The notes: generated by a model from the letters alone, not told the origin. A DNA stretch of 64,000 bases from Pseudomonas denitrificans (nom. rej.) (GCF_008807415.1 NZ_CP043626.1:6424501-6488500); one strand, 5' to 3'. Counted from the stretch's first letter, positions 18,151-27,456 are shown. A program made the numbers and translations.

Positions 18151-19797
18151 ATGAAAGCCCGTAAACCTTCATCCAACCTTCGAAACGCTCGTTGGCGGTT
18201 CTGCCCCTCGGCACTGGTGCTGGCCATGGCTGCACTGAGCGGGGGCGCCGAAGCCGCTGGCTCCGACGAACTGGGCGGCGCGCTGAGCTTCTACTCCAAG
18301 CCTCGGGAGGCTTCCGCCGCCTCGCTGACCCACGGCGCGCTGCAGGGCGAGCTGGTGGCCTCGACCGCCGCACCAGCGACGCAGGCGGCGACACAGCCTG
18401 CATCCGCAGTCGCCCAGCCTCGGCCGGCGCCCACCTTGCAAGCCGCTCCGAGTTCGGTGGCTGCGATGGTCAATGCCGCTCCGGCAGCCCAGGCGCAACC
18501 GGCCAGGCAGGCTCCCAAGCTGGACCTGAGCCTGCCCGCCGAACTGCGCGCTGGCGTGCAGCCGGGCTCGGCATCCGCATCGACGCTCGGCCAGTCGGAA
18601 GCGTCGCTGGCGTACATCCGCGAGCTGGTGAACACCGCCCTGAACATCAGCCCGGAAATGAAACAGGCCGATGCCAACTGGCAAGCCGCCAAGGGCGACG
18701 TGGACCAGGCCAAGGGCGCGCGCTGGCCGCAGGTGCAGGTCAGCGCCAGCTCCAAGACGCTGCAGAGCAAGAAGAGCGACAACTACAACAACGACGGCAC
18801 GACCACCGTGCAGATGACCACGCCGGTCTATGACTTCGGCGCGATCAGCCACACCATCGACAGCCGCAGCAGCACCGCGAACGCGCAGGAAGAGGCAAAG
18901 GGGCAGACTCAGGTCACCGTTGCCTACAACACCGCCTCGGGGGTGCTGGAACTGGCGCATCAACAGGAGGCGCTGGCTATCAGCGACCGCTATGTGGCGC
19001 GTATGCGCGAGCTGGTGAACATGCTCTCGCAGATTTCCGACGTCGACCCGGGTCGTCGCAGTGAAGTGGTGCAGGCGCGTTCGCGGCTGCTGCAGGCCGA
19101 GACTGCGCGCAACATGGTGCTGTCCAAGCTGCAGGAGCAGAAGACCACGCTGGCCAAGCTGGTGGGCGAGGATGTAACGGTGCCCGCGAACGCCAGGTGG
19201 GAGTGGGCACCCATCACCCTGAACGACGCGCTGGGCTCGATGCAGGATCGTCCTTCCCTGCGCCAGGCGCGCTGGGAGAAAGAGGCTGCGCTGGCCAGTG
19301 CCGAGTCGGTGAAGTCCTCGCGCTATCCCAAGCTGAACTGGGTGGTAGGGCGCAGTTCGGGCAGCAATATGCTGAACAACGAGGAGCCCTGGTCGACTGG
19401 GCTGGCCGTGGAGTGGCAGGCGTTCTCCGGTGGGTCGGCTTCGGCGGCGCAGCGAGCGGCCTATGCCCGGGCGAATGCGGCGGAAGAGAAGATGGAGGCG
19501 ACCCGTCGCGAGTCGGAGTACCTCATTCGCAACCTGGTCGAGCAGCGCGATCTGTCCGCTGCGCGGGTCGATGACTACAAGGCACTGCTGGTGGAGTCGG
19601 ACCGCGTACGCAAGATGTTCTATGACCAGTGGTACCACCTGGGCAAGCGCACCCTGCTGGATGTGCTGATCGCCGAGAACGAGTACTACAGCGCGCAGAT
19701 CGCCGCTTCGGACACCTACTACAATGCGAAGGCCAGCGATCTGCGCATCCGCGCCGAGACCAGCGGCCTGCTCGCGTGGCTGACGCCGGAACACTGA
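18151..19797 (+). CDS. TolC-family outer-membrane channel of type I secretion (LapE/BapB-like)
   Basis: This 548-residue protein is the outer-membrane channel that completes the exporter. A signal peptide covers about the first 35 residues (…LVLAMAALSGGAEAA). An unusual Ala/Pro/Gln-rich segment to about residue 140 precedes the TolC-type efflux domain, which starts at YIRELVNTALNISPEMKQADANW and shows the two helical repeats with VYDFGAISHTIDSR and the second-half motif IAENEYYSAQIAASDTYYNAKAS. ATG 18151 follows the fusion-protein stop by four bases, which indicates translational coupling; a GTG at 18124 inside the previous gene would spoil the signal peptide. At 548 residues it is longer than most of its family (about 430-480) because of the low-complexity N-terminal insert, whose role is unknown. 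Confidence 0.88.
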   Translation: MKARKPSSNLRNARWRFCPSALVLAMAALSGGAEAAGSDELGGALSFYSKPREASAASLTHGALQGELVASTAAPATQAATQPASAVAQPRPAPTLQAAPSSVAAMVNAAPAAQAQPARQAPKLDLSLPAELRAGVQPGSASASTLGQSEASLAYIRELVNTALNISPEMKQADANWQAAKGDVDQAKGARWPQVQVSASSKTLQSKKSDNYNNDGTTTVQMTTPVYDFGAISHTIDSRSSTANAQEEAKGQTQVTVAYNTASGVLELAHQQEALAISDRYVARMRELVNMLSQISDVDPGRRSEVVQARSRLLQAETARNMVLSKLQEQKTTLAKLVGEDVTVPANARWEWAPITLNDALGSMQDRPSLRQARWEKEAALASAESVKSSRYPKLNWVVGRSSGSNMLNNEEPWSTGLAVEWQAFSGGSASAAQRAAYARANAAEEKMEATRRESEYLIRNLVEQRDLSAARVDDYKALLVESDRVRKMFYDQWYHLGKRTLLDVLIAENEYYSAQIAASDTYYNAKASDLRIRAETSGLLAWLTPEH

Positions 19798-19848
19798 TCC
19801 CCTGCGGTCCGCTGCTGACCGTACCCGCCTGATATTTCCCTATCCTCC

Positions 19849-19911
19849 CGGCATGTCCGCTTCGGTGGTCATGATGGCTCGTTTCGTCTCTGCACTGAGG
19901 CGGACATGCCG
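19849..19911. repeat. Perfect 12-bp inverted repeat with 39-base loop
   Basis: CGGCATGTCCGC (19849-19860) and GCGGACATGCCG (19900-19911) are exact reverse complements, and the stem extends outward (CCTC against GAGG) past a two-base bulge. It lies 52 bp after the TolC-like gene. No T run follows, so it could be a long-loop terminator-like or mRNA-stabilising structure, or an operator. Confidence 0.5.
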
Positions 19912-20351
19912 AGGAGAGACCTCGGGTCGTCCTGCACGATCGTCATAATTTGAATGACTTTCCCCCTTGCCAAAGTCGCTGTGCGTCGATGTGTCGCAGG
20001 GTGCGCAGGGGGAATCCGCGACTTTCGCAAAGGTTCTTGATCGCCATCATGGCAAGGTCTTTGCCAAAGGCGTTGAGGCGTCCTTCCGGCCTTGGAAAAG
20101 CGCGCTGAAAGCCCCGTCCTTCATGGTTCTGACACATTCCCATGGCACGCCCGTGCAAGCCCCTGGCAGGGCGGGAATAACCCTGCACAAGTCCTGTGAA
20201 TTGGTTGTTTTATGAGCGATCTTGCCCGGGACTGTTTCTCTGGCTGAGAAAATATCTTGTTAAAAATGGGCGGAATGGGCCTTGAAAGGGGTTTCTGAAA
20301 TGCTTTGTAATACCCGCCGTCCATTTCCTACCCCCAAATCGCTGAGTCGCA

Positions 20352-20365
20352 CTGACGTAGATCAA
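20352..20365. promoter_or_regulatory. Possible ANR/FNR-type half-conserved box upstream of cyoA
   Basis: CTGACGTAGATCAA matches the ANR consensus TTGAT-N4-ATCAA fully in the right half and only partly in the left half. It lies about 360 bp upstream of the cyoA start. ANR is known to repress cyo in other Pseudomonas under low oxygen, so the site fits, but the match is weak and the distance is long. Confidence 0.3.
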
Positions 20366-20725
20366 AGCCAGTGCTCACCCTTCGGTGCAGCGGCATAACA
20401 ACAGGGGGCTGCCATCGGTGGGCTCCTGTCATCAAGACGAGTCGGGCAATCCGCTCGTGCATCCGGTGTGCGACGCGCGCGCTTCAACGAGCCGCCAGTC
20501 CAGACACCACACGCTGAATAACACGGAACGAATCAGCTGACGAAATCGGTTTCGCATCGCGAAGACCGGGCGAGGTCCCTTTGCCTGGAATCCGTGCGGC
20601 CGCGTTCGTGAATCCATGACAGCCCTGGCAGGCGGCTTGGAAAAGTCGCGGGTAACGAGTCGTCGAGCAGTGCGTGGCGAAGGCTCGTGGGCGGTGAAGC
20701 GATTTTCATCCACTAAGGCCGCAAG

Positions 20726-21721
20726 ATGAAAAAAGAGCAGTACACAGGAATTTTGAAGAGACTTGCGCTGCTGCCGATGCTGATGCTCGGTGGTTGCAAC
20801 ATGGCGCTGTTCGACCCGAAAGGGCAGGTCGGTGCTGACGAGAAGTCCCTGATCATCACGGCAACCCTGCTGATGCTGATCGTGGTGGTGCCGGTCATCC
20901 TGATGACCTTCGGGTTCGCCTGGAAATACCGGGCTTCGAACACCAAGGCCACCTACATGCCGGACTGGTCTCACTCGACCAAGATCGAGCTGGTGGTATG
21001 GCTGGTTCCCTGCGTGATCATCGCCATCCTCGGCTGGATCACCTGGGAGAGCACCCACAAGCTGGACCCGTATCGTCCGCTGGACTCCGAGGTCAAGCCG
21101 GTGACCATCCAGGCCATCTCGCTGGACTGGAAGTGGCTGTTCATCTACCCGGAACAGGGTATCGCCACCGTCAACGAAATCGCCTTCCCGAAAGACACCC
21201 CGGTGAACTTCCAGATCACCTCGGATTCGGTGATGAACTCCTTCTTCATTCCGCAGCTGGGCAGCCAGATCTACTCCATGGCCGGAATGATGACCAAGCT
21301 GCACCTGATCGCCAACGAAGAAGGCGTGTTCGACGGTATCTCCGCGAACTACAGCGGCGGCGGCTTCTCGGGCATGAAGTTCAAGGCCATCTCCACCTCC
21401 GAGCAGGGCTTCCAGGATTGGGTCGCGAAGGTCAAGGCCTCGCAGCAGACCCTGAACCTGGATCAGTACCCGGAGCTGGTCAAGCCGACCGAGAACGTCC
21501 CGGCGACCTACTTCGCAACCGTCAGCCCCGAGCTGTTCTCCCACGTGCTGAACAAGTGGGAACACGCTGGCCACGCGATGGCCAAGGCCCACGAAGCCAA
21601 AGAACAGGCCGAGAAGGGCGAGCACGGCGAAGCAGCGCATGACGAGACCGCCATGGCGGGCCACGACATGAGCAACATGCAAGGCATGCCTGGCATGCAA
21701 ACGAATCCGAGCCAGGAGTAA
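20726..21721 (+). CDS. cyoA: Cytochrome bo3 ubiquinol oxidase subunit II (lipoprotein)
   Basis: Subunit II of the terminal oxidase that transfers electrons from ubiquinol to oxygen and pumps protons across the inner membrane. The 331-residue protein has a lipoprotein signal ending LMLGGC (acylated Cys24), two transmembrane helices (about residues 45-70 and 88-108) and a periplasmic cupredoxin domain (IQAISLDWKWLFIYPEQGI, then VMNSFFIPQLGSQIYSMAGM). It lacks the CuA ligands of cytochrome c oxidases, as quinol oxidases do. The C-terminus is rich in His, Met and Glu (EHAGHAMAKAHEAKEQAEKG). ATG 20726 has TAAGG seven bases upstream. First gene of cyoABCDE. Confidence 0.97.
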   Translation: MKKEQYTGILKRLALLPMLMLGGCNMALFDPKGQVGADEKSLIITATLLMLIVVVPVILMTFGFAWKYRASNTKATYMPDWSHSTKIELVVWLVPCVIIAILGWITWESTHKLDPYRPLDSEVKPVTIQAISLDWKWLFIYPEQGIATVNEIAFPKDTPVNFQITSDSVMNSFFIPQLGSQIYSMAGMMTKLHLIANEEGVFDGISANYSGGGFSGMKFKAISTSEQGFQDWVAKVKASQQTLNLDQYPELVKPTENVPATYFATVSPELFSHVLNKWEHAGHAMAKAHEAKEQAEKGEHGEAAHDETAMAGHDMSNMQGMPGMQTNPSQE

Positions 21722-21727
21722 CCGCAG

Positions 21728-23710
21728 ATGTTCGGGAAACTGACACTGTCGGCCGTGCCGTATCACGAGCCGATCATCGTCATCACGCTGGCCGTCGTCG
21801 CCCTGTTGGGCCTCGGTGTGTTTGGCGCGATCACCTACTACCGCAAGTGGACCTACCTGTGGACCGAATGGCTGACGTCCATCGACCACAAGAAAATCGG
21901 CGTGATGTACATCATCGTCGCCCTGGTCATGCTCCTGCGCGGCTTCGCCGACGCCATCATGATGCGCGGCCAGCTCGCGCTGGCTGAAGGCGCCAACCAC
22001 GGCTACCTGCCGCCGGAACACTACGACCAGATATTCACCGCTCACGGCGTGATCATGATCATCTTCATGGCCATGCCCTTCATGACCGGTCTGATGAACC
22101 TGGCCGTGCCGCTGCAGATCGGCGCGCGCGACGTGGCGTTCCCCTTCCTGAACTCCCTGAGCTTCTGGCTGCTGGTCGTCAGCGCCATGCTGGTGAACGT
22201 CTCGCTGGGCCTGGGTGAGTTCGCCCGTACCGGCTGGGTCGCTTACCCGCCGCTGTCCGAGCTGGCCTACAGCCCGGGCGTGGGTGTGGACTACTACATC
22301 TGGGCTCTACAGATATCGGGTATGGGTACCTTGCTCACGGGTATCAACTTCCTGGTGACCGTGTTCAAGATGCGTACCCCCGGCATGAAGCTGATGCAGA
22401 TGCCGATCTTCACCTGGACCTGCACCTTCGCCAACATCCTGATCGTTGCGTCGTTCCCGATCCTGACCGCGGCCCTGGGCCTGCTGTCGCTGGACCGCTA
22501 CTTCGACATGCACTTCTTCACCAACGAGCTGGGCGGCAACGCCATGATGTACATCAACCTCTTCTGGGCCTGGGGCCATCCTGAGGTGTACATCCTGATC
22601 CTGCCGGCTTTCGGTATCTTCTCCGAAGTCACTGCGACCTTCGCTGGCAAGCGCATGTTCGGCTACACCTCGATGGTGTGGGCGAGCGCCGCGATCACCT
22701 TCCTCGGCTTCACCGTGTGGCTGCACCACTTCTTCACCATGGGTTCGGGCGGCGACGTCAACGGCTTCTTCGGCGTTGCGACCATGCTGATCTCCATCCC
22801 GACCGGGGTGAAGCTGTTCAACTGGCTGTTCACCATCTACCGTGGCCGCCTGCGCTTCGACACCCCGATCCTGTGGACCCTGGGCTTCATCGTCACCTTC
22901 ACCATCGGTGGCATGACCGGCGTTCTGCTGGCCATTCCGGGTGCTGACTACCTGCTGCACAACAGCCTGTTCCTGATCGCTCACTTCCACAACACCATCA
23001 TCGGTGGTGCTGTGTTCGGCTACCTGGCCGGCTTCGTCTTCTGGTTCCCGAAAGCCTTCGGCTTCAAGCTGGACGAGAAGTGGGGCAAGCGTTCCTTCTG
23101 GTGCTGGCTGGTCGGCTTCTACATGGCCTTCATGCCGCTGTACATCCTCGGCTTCATGGGTATGACCCGTCGCCTGAACCACTACGAAAACCCGATGTGG
23201 CAGCCGTACATGGTGGTGGCGTTCTGCGGCGCCGTGCTGATCTTCTTCGGTATCGCCTGCCAACTGATCCAGCTGTTCGTCTCGATCAAGAACCGCGAGA
23301 AGCTGGCCGACCTGACTGGCGACCCGTGGGGTGGCCGTACCCTGGAATGGTCCACTTCTTCGCCGCCGCCGTACTACAACTTCGCCGAACTGCCGAAGGT
23401 CAACGACATCGACGCGTTCCACGACATGAAGCAGACCGGTACCGCGTACCGCAAGCTGCCGGCCTACGCGCCGATCCACATGCCGAAGAACACCGCCGCT
23501 GGCTTCTCCATCGCCGTGTTCGCCTTCCTCTTCGGCTTCGCCGCCATCTGGCACATCTGGTGGCTGGTGGGTGTTGGCTTCGTCGGCATGATCGCTTCGG
23601 TCATCGTGCGCAGCTACGTCACCGACCTGGACTACTACGTCCAGCCGGATGAGATCGAGCGCATCGAGAACGCCAACTTCCAGAAACTCGCCACCGCGCA
23701 GCAGGTATAA
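21728..23710 (+). CDS. cyoB: Cytochrome bo3 ubiquinol oxidase subunit I
   Basis: Catalytic subunit of 660 residues carrying low-spin haem b and the haem o3-CuB site where oxygen is reduced. The many transmembrane helices include the conserved segments [15 protein letters not shown] (haem ligand His), [18 protein letters not shown] (CuB His and the His-Tyr crosslink) and WLHHFFTMG (two CuB His), then HFHNTIIGG (haem ligands). The N-terminal extra helix and the [14 protein letters not shown] motif are typical of CyoB. It starts six bases after cyoA with AGGAG upstream. Length and motifs are full and intact. Confidence 0.98.
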   Translation: MFGKLTLSAVPYHEPIIVITLAVVALLGLGVFGAITYYRKWTYLWTEWLTSIDHKKIGVMYIIVALVMLLRGFADAIMMRGQLALAEGANHGYLPPEHYDQIFTAHGVIMIIFMAMPFMTGLMNLAVPLQIGARDVAFPFLNSLSFWLLVVSAMLVNVSLGLGEFARTGWVAYPPLSELAYSPGVGVDYYIWALQISGMGTLLTGINFLVTVFKMRTPGMKLMQMPIFTWTCTFANILIVASFPILTAALGLLSLDRYFDMHFFTNELGGNAMMYINLFWAWGHPEVYILILPAFGIFSEVTATFAGKRMFGYTSMVWASAAITFLGFTVWLHHFFTMGSGGDVNGFFGVATMLISIPTGVKLFNWLFTIYRGRLRFDTPILWTLGFIVTFTIGGMTGVLLAIPGADYLLHNSLFLIAHFHNTIIGGAVFGYLAGFVFWFPKAFGFKLDEKWGKRSFWCWLVGFYMAFMPLYILGFMGMTRRLNHYENPMWQPYMVVAFCGAVLIFFGIACQLIQLFVSIKNREKLADLTGDPWGGRTLEWSTSSPPPYYNFAELPKVNDIDAFHDMKQTGTAYRKLPAYAPIHMPKNTAAGFSIAVFAFLFGFAAIWHIWWLVGVGFVGMIASVIVRSYVTDLDYYVQPDEIERIENANFQKLATAQQV

Positions 23711-23714
23711 AACC

Positions 23715-24356
23715 ATGTCGACGGCAGTACTGAATCAACACGTGGTTGATGCGCACCAAGCGGCGCAAGACCATGCTCACCATGACGAGCACGCCCACGA
23801 CAGCGGCGGCATGACGGTCTTCGGCTTCTGGCTGTACCTGATGACCGACTGCATCCTGTTCGCGAGCGTCTTCGCCACCTACGCCGTGCTGGTCAACCAC
23901 ACGGCCGGTGGCCCGAGCGGCAAGGACATCTTCGAACTGCCCTACGTGGCCGTCGAAACCGCGATCCTGCTGATCTCCTCCTGCACCTACGGCCTGGCCA
24001 TGCTGGCTGCGCACAAGGGTGCCAAGGGCAAGGCCATCGCCTGGCTGGGCGTGACCTTCCTCTGCGGCGCCGCGTTCATCGGCATGGAACTCAACGAGTT
24101 CCATCACCTGATCGTCGAAGGCTTCGGCCCGAGCCGCAGCGCCTTCCTGTCGTCCTTCTTCACCCTGGTCGGCATGCACGGCCTGCACGTAAGTGCCGGC
24201 CTGCTGTGGATGCTGGTGCTGATGGCGCAGATCGGCACCCGCGGCCTGACCGCGCAGAACAACACCCGCATGATGTGCCTGAGCCTGTTCTGGCACTTCC
24301 TGGACATCGTCTGGATCTGCGTATTCACCGTCGTCTACCTGATGGGGGCTCTGTAA
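23715..24356 (+). CDS. cyoC: Cytochrome bo3 ubiquinol oxidase subunit III
   Basis: A 213-residue five-helix membrane subunit that stabilises the oxidase and its proton path. It has a His-rich N-terminus ([12 protein letters not shown]), then [25 protein letters not shown] and the family motif [25 protein letters not shown] 23715 lies four bases after the cyoB stop; an upstream in-frame codon within cyoB is not needed. The stop codon overlaps the cyoD start (TAATG). Confidence 0.97.
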   Translation: MSTAVLNQHVVDAHQAAQDHAHHDEHAHDSGGMTVFGFWLYLMTDCILFASVFATYAVLVNHTAGGPSGKDIFELPYVAVETAILLISSCTYGLAMLAAHKGAKGKAIAWLGVTFLCGAAFIGMELNEFHHLIVEGFGPSRSAFLSSFFTLVGMHGLHVSAGLLWMLVLMAQIGTRGLTAQNNTRMMCLSLFWHFLDIVWICVFTVVYLMGAL

Positions 24357-24718
24357 TGACCGCTGCTGCACATCATCACGACTCCCACGGTGCCGGCCAC
24401 GGCGATCACGGCGCCGGTCACGGCAGCCTGGGCTCGTACGCCATCGGCTTCGTGCTCTCGGTGATCCTGACTGCGATTCCGTTCTACATGGTCATCGACG
24501 GTGGCTTCTCGCGTCATGCCACCCTGCTGACCATGGTGATCCTGGGTCTGGTTCAGGTCGTCGTGCACCTGATCTGCTTCCTGCACATGAACTTCAGCTC
24601 CGAAGGCCGCTGGAACGTCATGGCATTCATCTTCACCGCCATCATCATCCTGCTGGTGGTCGGTCTGTCGCTGTGGATCATCTACACCGCAGACACCCTG
24701 ATGATGCCGATGCCCTGA
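24356..24718 (+). CDS. cyoD: Cytochrome bo3 ubiquinol oxidase subunit IV
   Basis: Small 120-residue subunit that assists assembly of the CuB site. After a His/Gly-rich N-terminus ([20 protein letters not shown]) come three transmembrane helices with the family features [17 protein letters not shown] and [16 protein letters not shown] 24356 shares one base with the cyoC stop, so translation is coupled. Full length for the family. Confidence 0.95.
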   Translation: MTAAAHHHDSHGAGHGDHGAGHGSLGSYAIGFVLSVILTAIPFYMVIDGGFSRHATLLTMVILGLVQVVVHLICFLHMNFSSEGRWNVMAFIFTAIIILLVVGLSLWIIYTADTLMMPMP

Positions 24719-24729
24719 GGGCCGATGCC

Positions 24730-25617
24730 GTGAAACTCAAGCGTTATCTCCTGGTCGCCAAGCCGGGCATCATCTTCGGAAACCTGATCGCGGTGGCGGG
24801 GGGGTACTTCCTCGCCGCTCGCGGCAGTGTTGACCCGATGCTGCTGCTGGCCACCGTGATCGGCCTGTCCCTGGTCGTTGCCAGCGGTTGTGTATTCAAC
24901 AACTGCATCGACCGCGACATCGATCGCTTCATGGAGCGTACCCGCAGCCGTGTCACCGTGACCGGGCAGATCTCGCTGAAGGCCGCCCTGGCCCACGGCG
25001 TGGTCCTCGGCGCGGCGGGCTTCGGCCTGCTGGCGTGGAAGACCAACGTGCAGGCGACCCTGCTCGCCGCGTTCGGCTTCTTCGTCTATGTCGTGCTCTA
25101 CAGCCTCTGGCTCAAGCGCAGTTCGGTCTACGGCACGCTGGTCGGCAGTCTCTCCGGAGCCATGCCGCCGGTGGTGGGCTACTGCGCCGCCAGCGGTCAC
25201 TTCGACATGGGCGCGGCGGTGCTGCTGCTGATCTTCTGCCTCTGGCAGATGCCGCACAGCTATGCCATCGCGATCTTCCGCCTCAACGACTATCGTGCCG
25301 CCGGGATTCCCGTGCTGCCGGTGGAGCGGGGCATCGAAGCGACCAAGAAGCAGATCCTGTACTACGTCGTGGCCTTCGGCCTGGCGACCCTGCTGCTGAC
25401 CGTGACCGGCTTCGCCGGCTACGGTTACCTGGTGGTGGCGCTGGCCGTCAGTGCCTGGTGGCTGTTCATCGCGGTGAAAGGCTTCAGTGCCGAAGACGAC
25501 CGCCGTTGGGCTCGCCAGCTGTTCGCCTTCTCCATCATCGCGATCAGCGTGCTGAGCCTGATGATGTCCATCGACTTCCAGGCCATCCCGGCGCAGTCGA
25601 TGCTGGCGGCGCTGTAA
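24730..25617 (+). CDS. cyoE: Protoheme IX farnesyltransferase (haem O synthase)
   Basis: A 295-residue integral membrane prenyltransferase of the UbiA superfamily. It adds the farnesyl group to haem b, making haem O for CyoB. The prenyl-diphosphate binding motif [15 protein letters not shown] lies near residue 57-71 and the second Asp-rich region [14 protein letters not shown] near residue 183. The GTG start at 24730 follows cyoD by 11 bases; the upstream frame overlaps cyoD and is not used. An intrinsic terminator closes the operon at 25636-25664. Confidence 0.96.
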   Translation: MKLKRYLLVAKPGIIFGNLIAVAGGYFLAARGSVDPMLLLATVIGLSLVVASGCVFNNCIDRDIDRFMERTRSRVTVTGQISLKAALAHGVVLGAAGFGLLAWKTNVQATLLAAFGFFVYVVLYSLWLKRSSVYGTLVGSLSGAMPPVVGYCAASGHFDMGAAVLLLIFCLWQMPHSYAIAIFRLNDYRAAGIPVLPVERGIEATKKQILYYVVAFGLATLLLTVTGFAGYGYLVVALAVSAWWLFIAVKGFSAEDDRRWARQLFAFSIIAISVLSLMMSIDFQAIPAQSMLAAL

Positions 25618-25635
25618 GGCTGCTCTGCTGCAACG

Positions 25636-25664
25636 AAAAAGCCGCCCCTCGGGGCGGCTTTTTT
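25636..25664 (+). terminator. Intrinsic terminator of the cyo operon
   Basis: AAAAAGCCGCCCC pairs with GGGGCGGCTTTTTT around a one- to two-base loop, 18 bp after the cyoE stop. The A tract on the other arm would let it work in both directions, and it precedes the convergent ndh gene. Confidence 0.92.
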
Positions 25665-25743
25665 ATGGGCTCTTCGTAGGAGCACTGCTGAACGGTATTG
25701 GGCAGGTCCGTAGGATGGTGTGGAGCGAAGCGATACCCATCAT

Positions 25744-25825
25744 GGCGGATAACGCTGCGCGTTATGCGCCCTACACCGAGATCAGCCCTGGTGTAGGGCG
25801 CATAACGGCAAAGCCGTTATCCGCC
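25744..25825. repeat. Nested inverted repeat (REP-like element) between cyoE and ndh
   Basis: The inner arms are 18-bp perfect complements (25760-25777 and 25790-25807, CGTTATGCGCCCTACACC) around a 12-base loop. Outside them GGCGGATAACG (25744-25754) pairs with CGTTATCCGCC (25815-25825). The motif GGCGGATAACG with CGTTATCCGCC resembles an intergenic palindromic repeat seen across Pseudomonas genomes. It lies in the space between convergent genes, 15 bp before the ndh stop. Confidence 0.75.
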
Positions 25826-25839
25826 GATGGGGTCAAGCC

Positions 25840-27138
25840 TCAATGCAGCTTCAAGCGCGGCTCGGTGCTGCGCCCGATGCGATCCGCGATCATCAGCAGC
25901 GCCGTGCGGAACGGCCCGTACAGCGCCACCTGGTGCATGCGGTACAGCGACACGTAGAACATCCGCGCCAGCCAGCCTTCGAGCTTCACGCTGCCCATCA
26001 GGTTACCCATCAGGTTGCCCACCGCGCTGAAGCGCGACAGCGAGATCAGCGAGCCGTAGTCGGTGTAGCGGTACTCCGGCAGCGGCTTGCCCTCCAGGCG
26101 CGCGACGATGGCCTTGGCCAGAAGGGAGGCCTGCTGGTGCGCAGCCTGGGCGCGCGGCGGTACGGTGCGTTCGCTGCCATCGCCCATGGGGCAGGCGGCG
26201 CAGTCACCGAAGGCGAAGATGTTGTCGTCGCGGGTGGTCTGCAGGGTAGGGCGGACCACCAGCTGGTTGATGCGGTTGGTCTCCAGGCCGTCGATCTCCT
26301 TGAGCAGGCTCGGCGCGCGGATGCCCGCCGCCCAGACCTTCAGGCTCGCCGGAATGAACTCGCCCACCGCCGTGCGCAGGCCTTCTGCGGTCACTTCCTG
26401 CACCGCCGAACCGGTCAGCACGCGCACGCCGAGCTTCTCCAGCGTCTGGTGCACCGGGCGGCTGATGCGCTCGGGTAGCGCCGGCAGCACGCGCGGGCCA
26501 GCCTCTATCAGGGTGATGCGCATGTTCTGCGGCTGGATGCCGGTCAGGCCGTAGGCCGACAGTTCCTGCGCGGCGTGATGCAGCTCGGCGGACAGCTCGA
26601 CGCCCGTGGCGCCGGCGCCAACGATGGCGACGCTGATCTGGTCGTCCTTGTCCTGCCCGGCATGGGCGCGCAGGTAGTGGGTCAGCAACTGCTTGTGGAA
26701 GCGCTCGGCCTGCTCGCGGGTATCCAGGAAGATGCAGTGGTCCGCAGCGCCCTGGGTGCCGAAGTCATTGGTGGTGCTGCCGATGGCCAGGACCAGGCTG
26801 TCGTATTCGAGTCCACGCGCCGGCACGAGTTCTTCGCCTTGCTCATCAAGCGTGGCGGCGAGCTGGATGCGCTTGCTCGCGCGGTCCAGGCCGCAGAGGC
26901 GGCCGAGCTGGAATTCGAAGTGGTTCCATTTCGCCTGGGCGACGTAGTTCAGCTCATCCTCGGAGGAGTTGAGCGAGCCAGCGGCGACTTCGTGCAGCAG
27001 GGGTTTCCAGATGTGGGTGAGGTTGGCGTCGACGAGCGTAATGCGCGCCTTGCCCTTTTTACCCAGGGTGCGGCCGAGACGGGTCGCGAGCTCCAGCCCG
27101 CCGGCGCCGCCGCCGACGATCACGATACGATGGGACAT
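25840..27138 (-). CDS. ndh: Type II NADH dehydrogenase (NDH-2)
   Basis: A 432-residue FAD-dependent, non-proton-pumping NADH:quinone oxidoreductase bound to the inner face of the membrane. The N-terminal FAD-binding fold starts at IVIVGGGAGGLELATRLG. The NADH-binding fold is marked by ISVAIVGAGATGVELSAELH, and the second FAD motif by DDNIFAFGDCAACP. The hydrophobic C-terminal region (MFYVSLYRMHQVALYGPFRTALLM) is the membrane anchor usual in bacterial NDH-2. It is convergent with the cyo operon, so NADH oxidation and quinol oxidation genes are neighbours here. Start ATG 27138; family length. Confidence 0.95.
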   Translation of the reverse strand: MSHRIVIVGGGAGGLELATRLGRTLGKKGKARITLVDANLTHIWKPLLHEVAAGSLNSSEDELNYVAQAKWNHFEFQLGRLCGLDRASKRIQLAATLDEQGEELVPARGLEYDSLVLAIGSTTNDFGTQGAADHCIFLDTREQAERFHKQLLTHYLRAHAGQDKDDQISVAIVGAGATGVELSAELHHAAQELSAYGLTGIQPQNMRITLIEAGPRVLPALPERISRPVHQTLEKLGVRVLTGSAVQEVTAEGLRTAVGEFIPASLKVWAAGIRAPSLLKEIDGLETNRINQLVVRPTLQTTRDDNIFAFGDCAACPMGDGSERTVPPRAQAAHQQASLLAKAIVARLEGKPLPEYRYTDYGSLISLSRFSAVGNLMGNLMGSVKLEGWLARMFYVSLYRMHQVALYGPFRTALLMIADRIGRSTEPRLKLH

Positions 27139-27191
27139 GGTGCATTCTCATAGCTTAAGGAATCCTGTATCGGCCCGTGGCGGCACGGCGC

Positions 27192-27362
27192 TCACGCAAG
27201 GTAGGCCAGGAGGCGGCTCAGCAAACCCAGGGCGATGACCACAGCGAGCAAGGCTCCCATCATCAGCCAGGGTTTGAACGGCGCGCGTTGGACCTGGTGG
27301 ACGGGAGAGCTGAGGTACTGATCGACCTTCTGCTGGTCTTCGGGGCTCAGGCGACTGGGCAT
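27192..27362 (-). CDS. Small membrane protein, DUF3094-like (56 residues)
   Basis: The short gene reads MPSRLSPEDQQKVDQYLSSP..., with a conserved-looking acidic N-terminal half and one transmembrane helix (about residues 32-52, LMMGALLAVVIALGLLSRLL). GGAGG lies at the right distance from ATG 27362. It matches my memory of the small DUF3094 family found next to ndh in Pseudomonas. Function is unknown. It lies 53 bp upstream of ndh on the same strand and may be cotranscribed with it. Confidence 0.85.
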   Translation of the reverse strand: MPSRLSPEDQQKVDQYLSSPVHQVQRAPFKPWLMMGALLAVVIALGLLSRLLAYLA

Positions 27363-27456
27363 GGGCGGCCTCCGTTTATAATGCCAAGCATTCTAGTAGG
27401 GCTTGGGCGGCCTCTCAATGCGCCGCCGATCAATGCAGCTTTGCGTCGGCGCCTAT

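Larger units (their letters stand above)
19798..20725. other. Gene-free spacer of 0.9 kb between secretion genes and cyoA
   Basis: No convincing gene is present on either strand; the short open frames have atypical composition and no ribosome sites. It is less GC-rich than the flanks, contains a long inverted repeat (19849-19911) and, near cyoA, a degenerate ANR-like site (20352-20365). It should hold the cyo promoter and long leader. A small RNA is possible but I see no recognisable one. Confidence 0.5.

Noticed and set aside
18169..19794. 541-codon minus-strand frame opposite the TolC-like gene
   Set aside because: Antisense shadow; the plus strand has a signal peptide and TolC repeats.
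1..19797. LapD/LapG-type cyclic-di-GMP control genes beside the adhesin
   Set aside because: None is present in the window; the 5' flank of the adhesin gene is outside, so absence is not established.
19943..20188. 81-codon minus-strand frame in the spacer before cyoA
   Set aside because: No ribosome site, no membrane or domain feature, composition unlike neighbouring genes; kept as spacer.
20432..22045. 537-codon minus-strand frame opposite cyoA and the cyo leader
   Set aside because: Overlaps certain cyoA/cyoB coding sequence; shadow frame.
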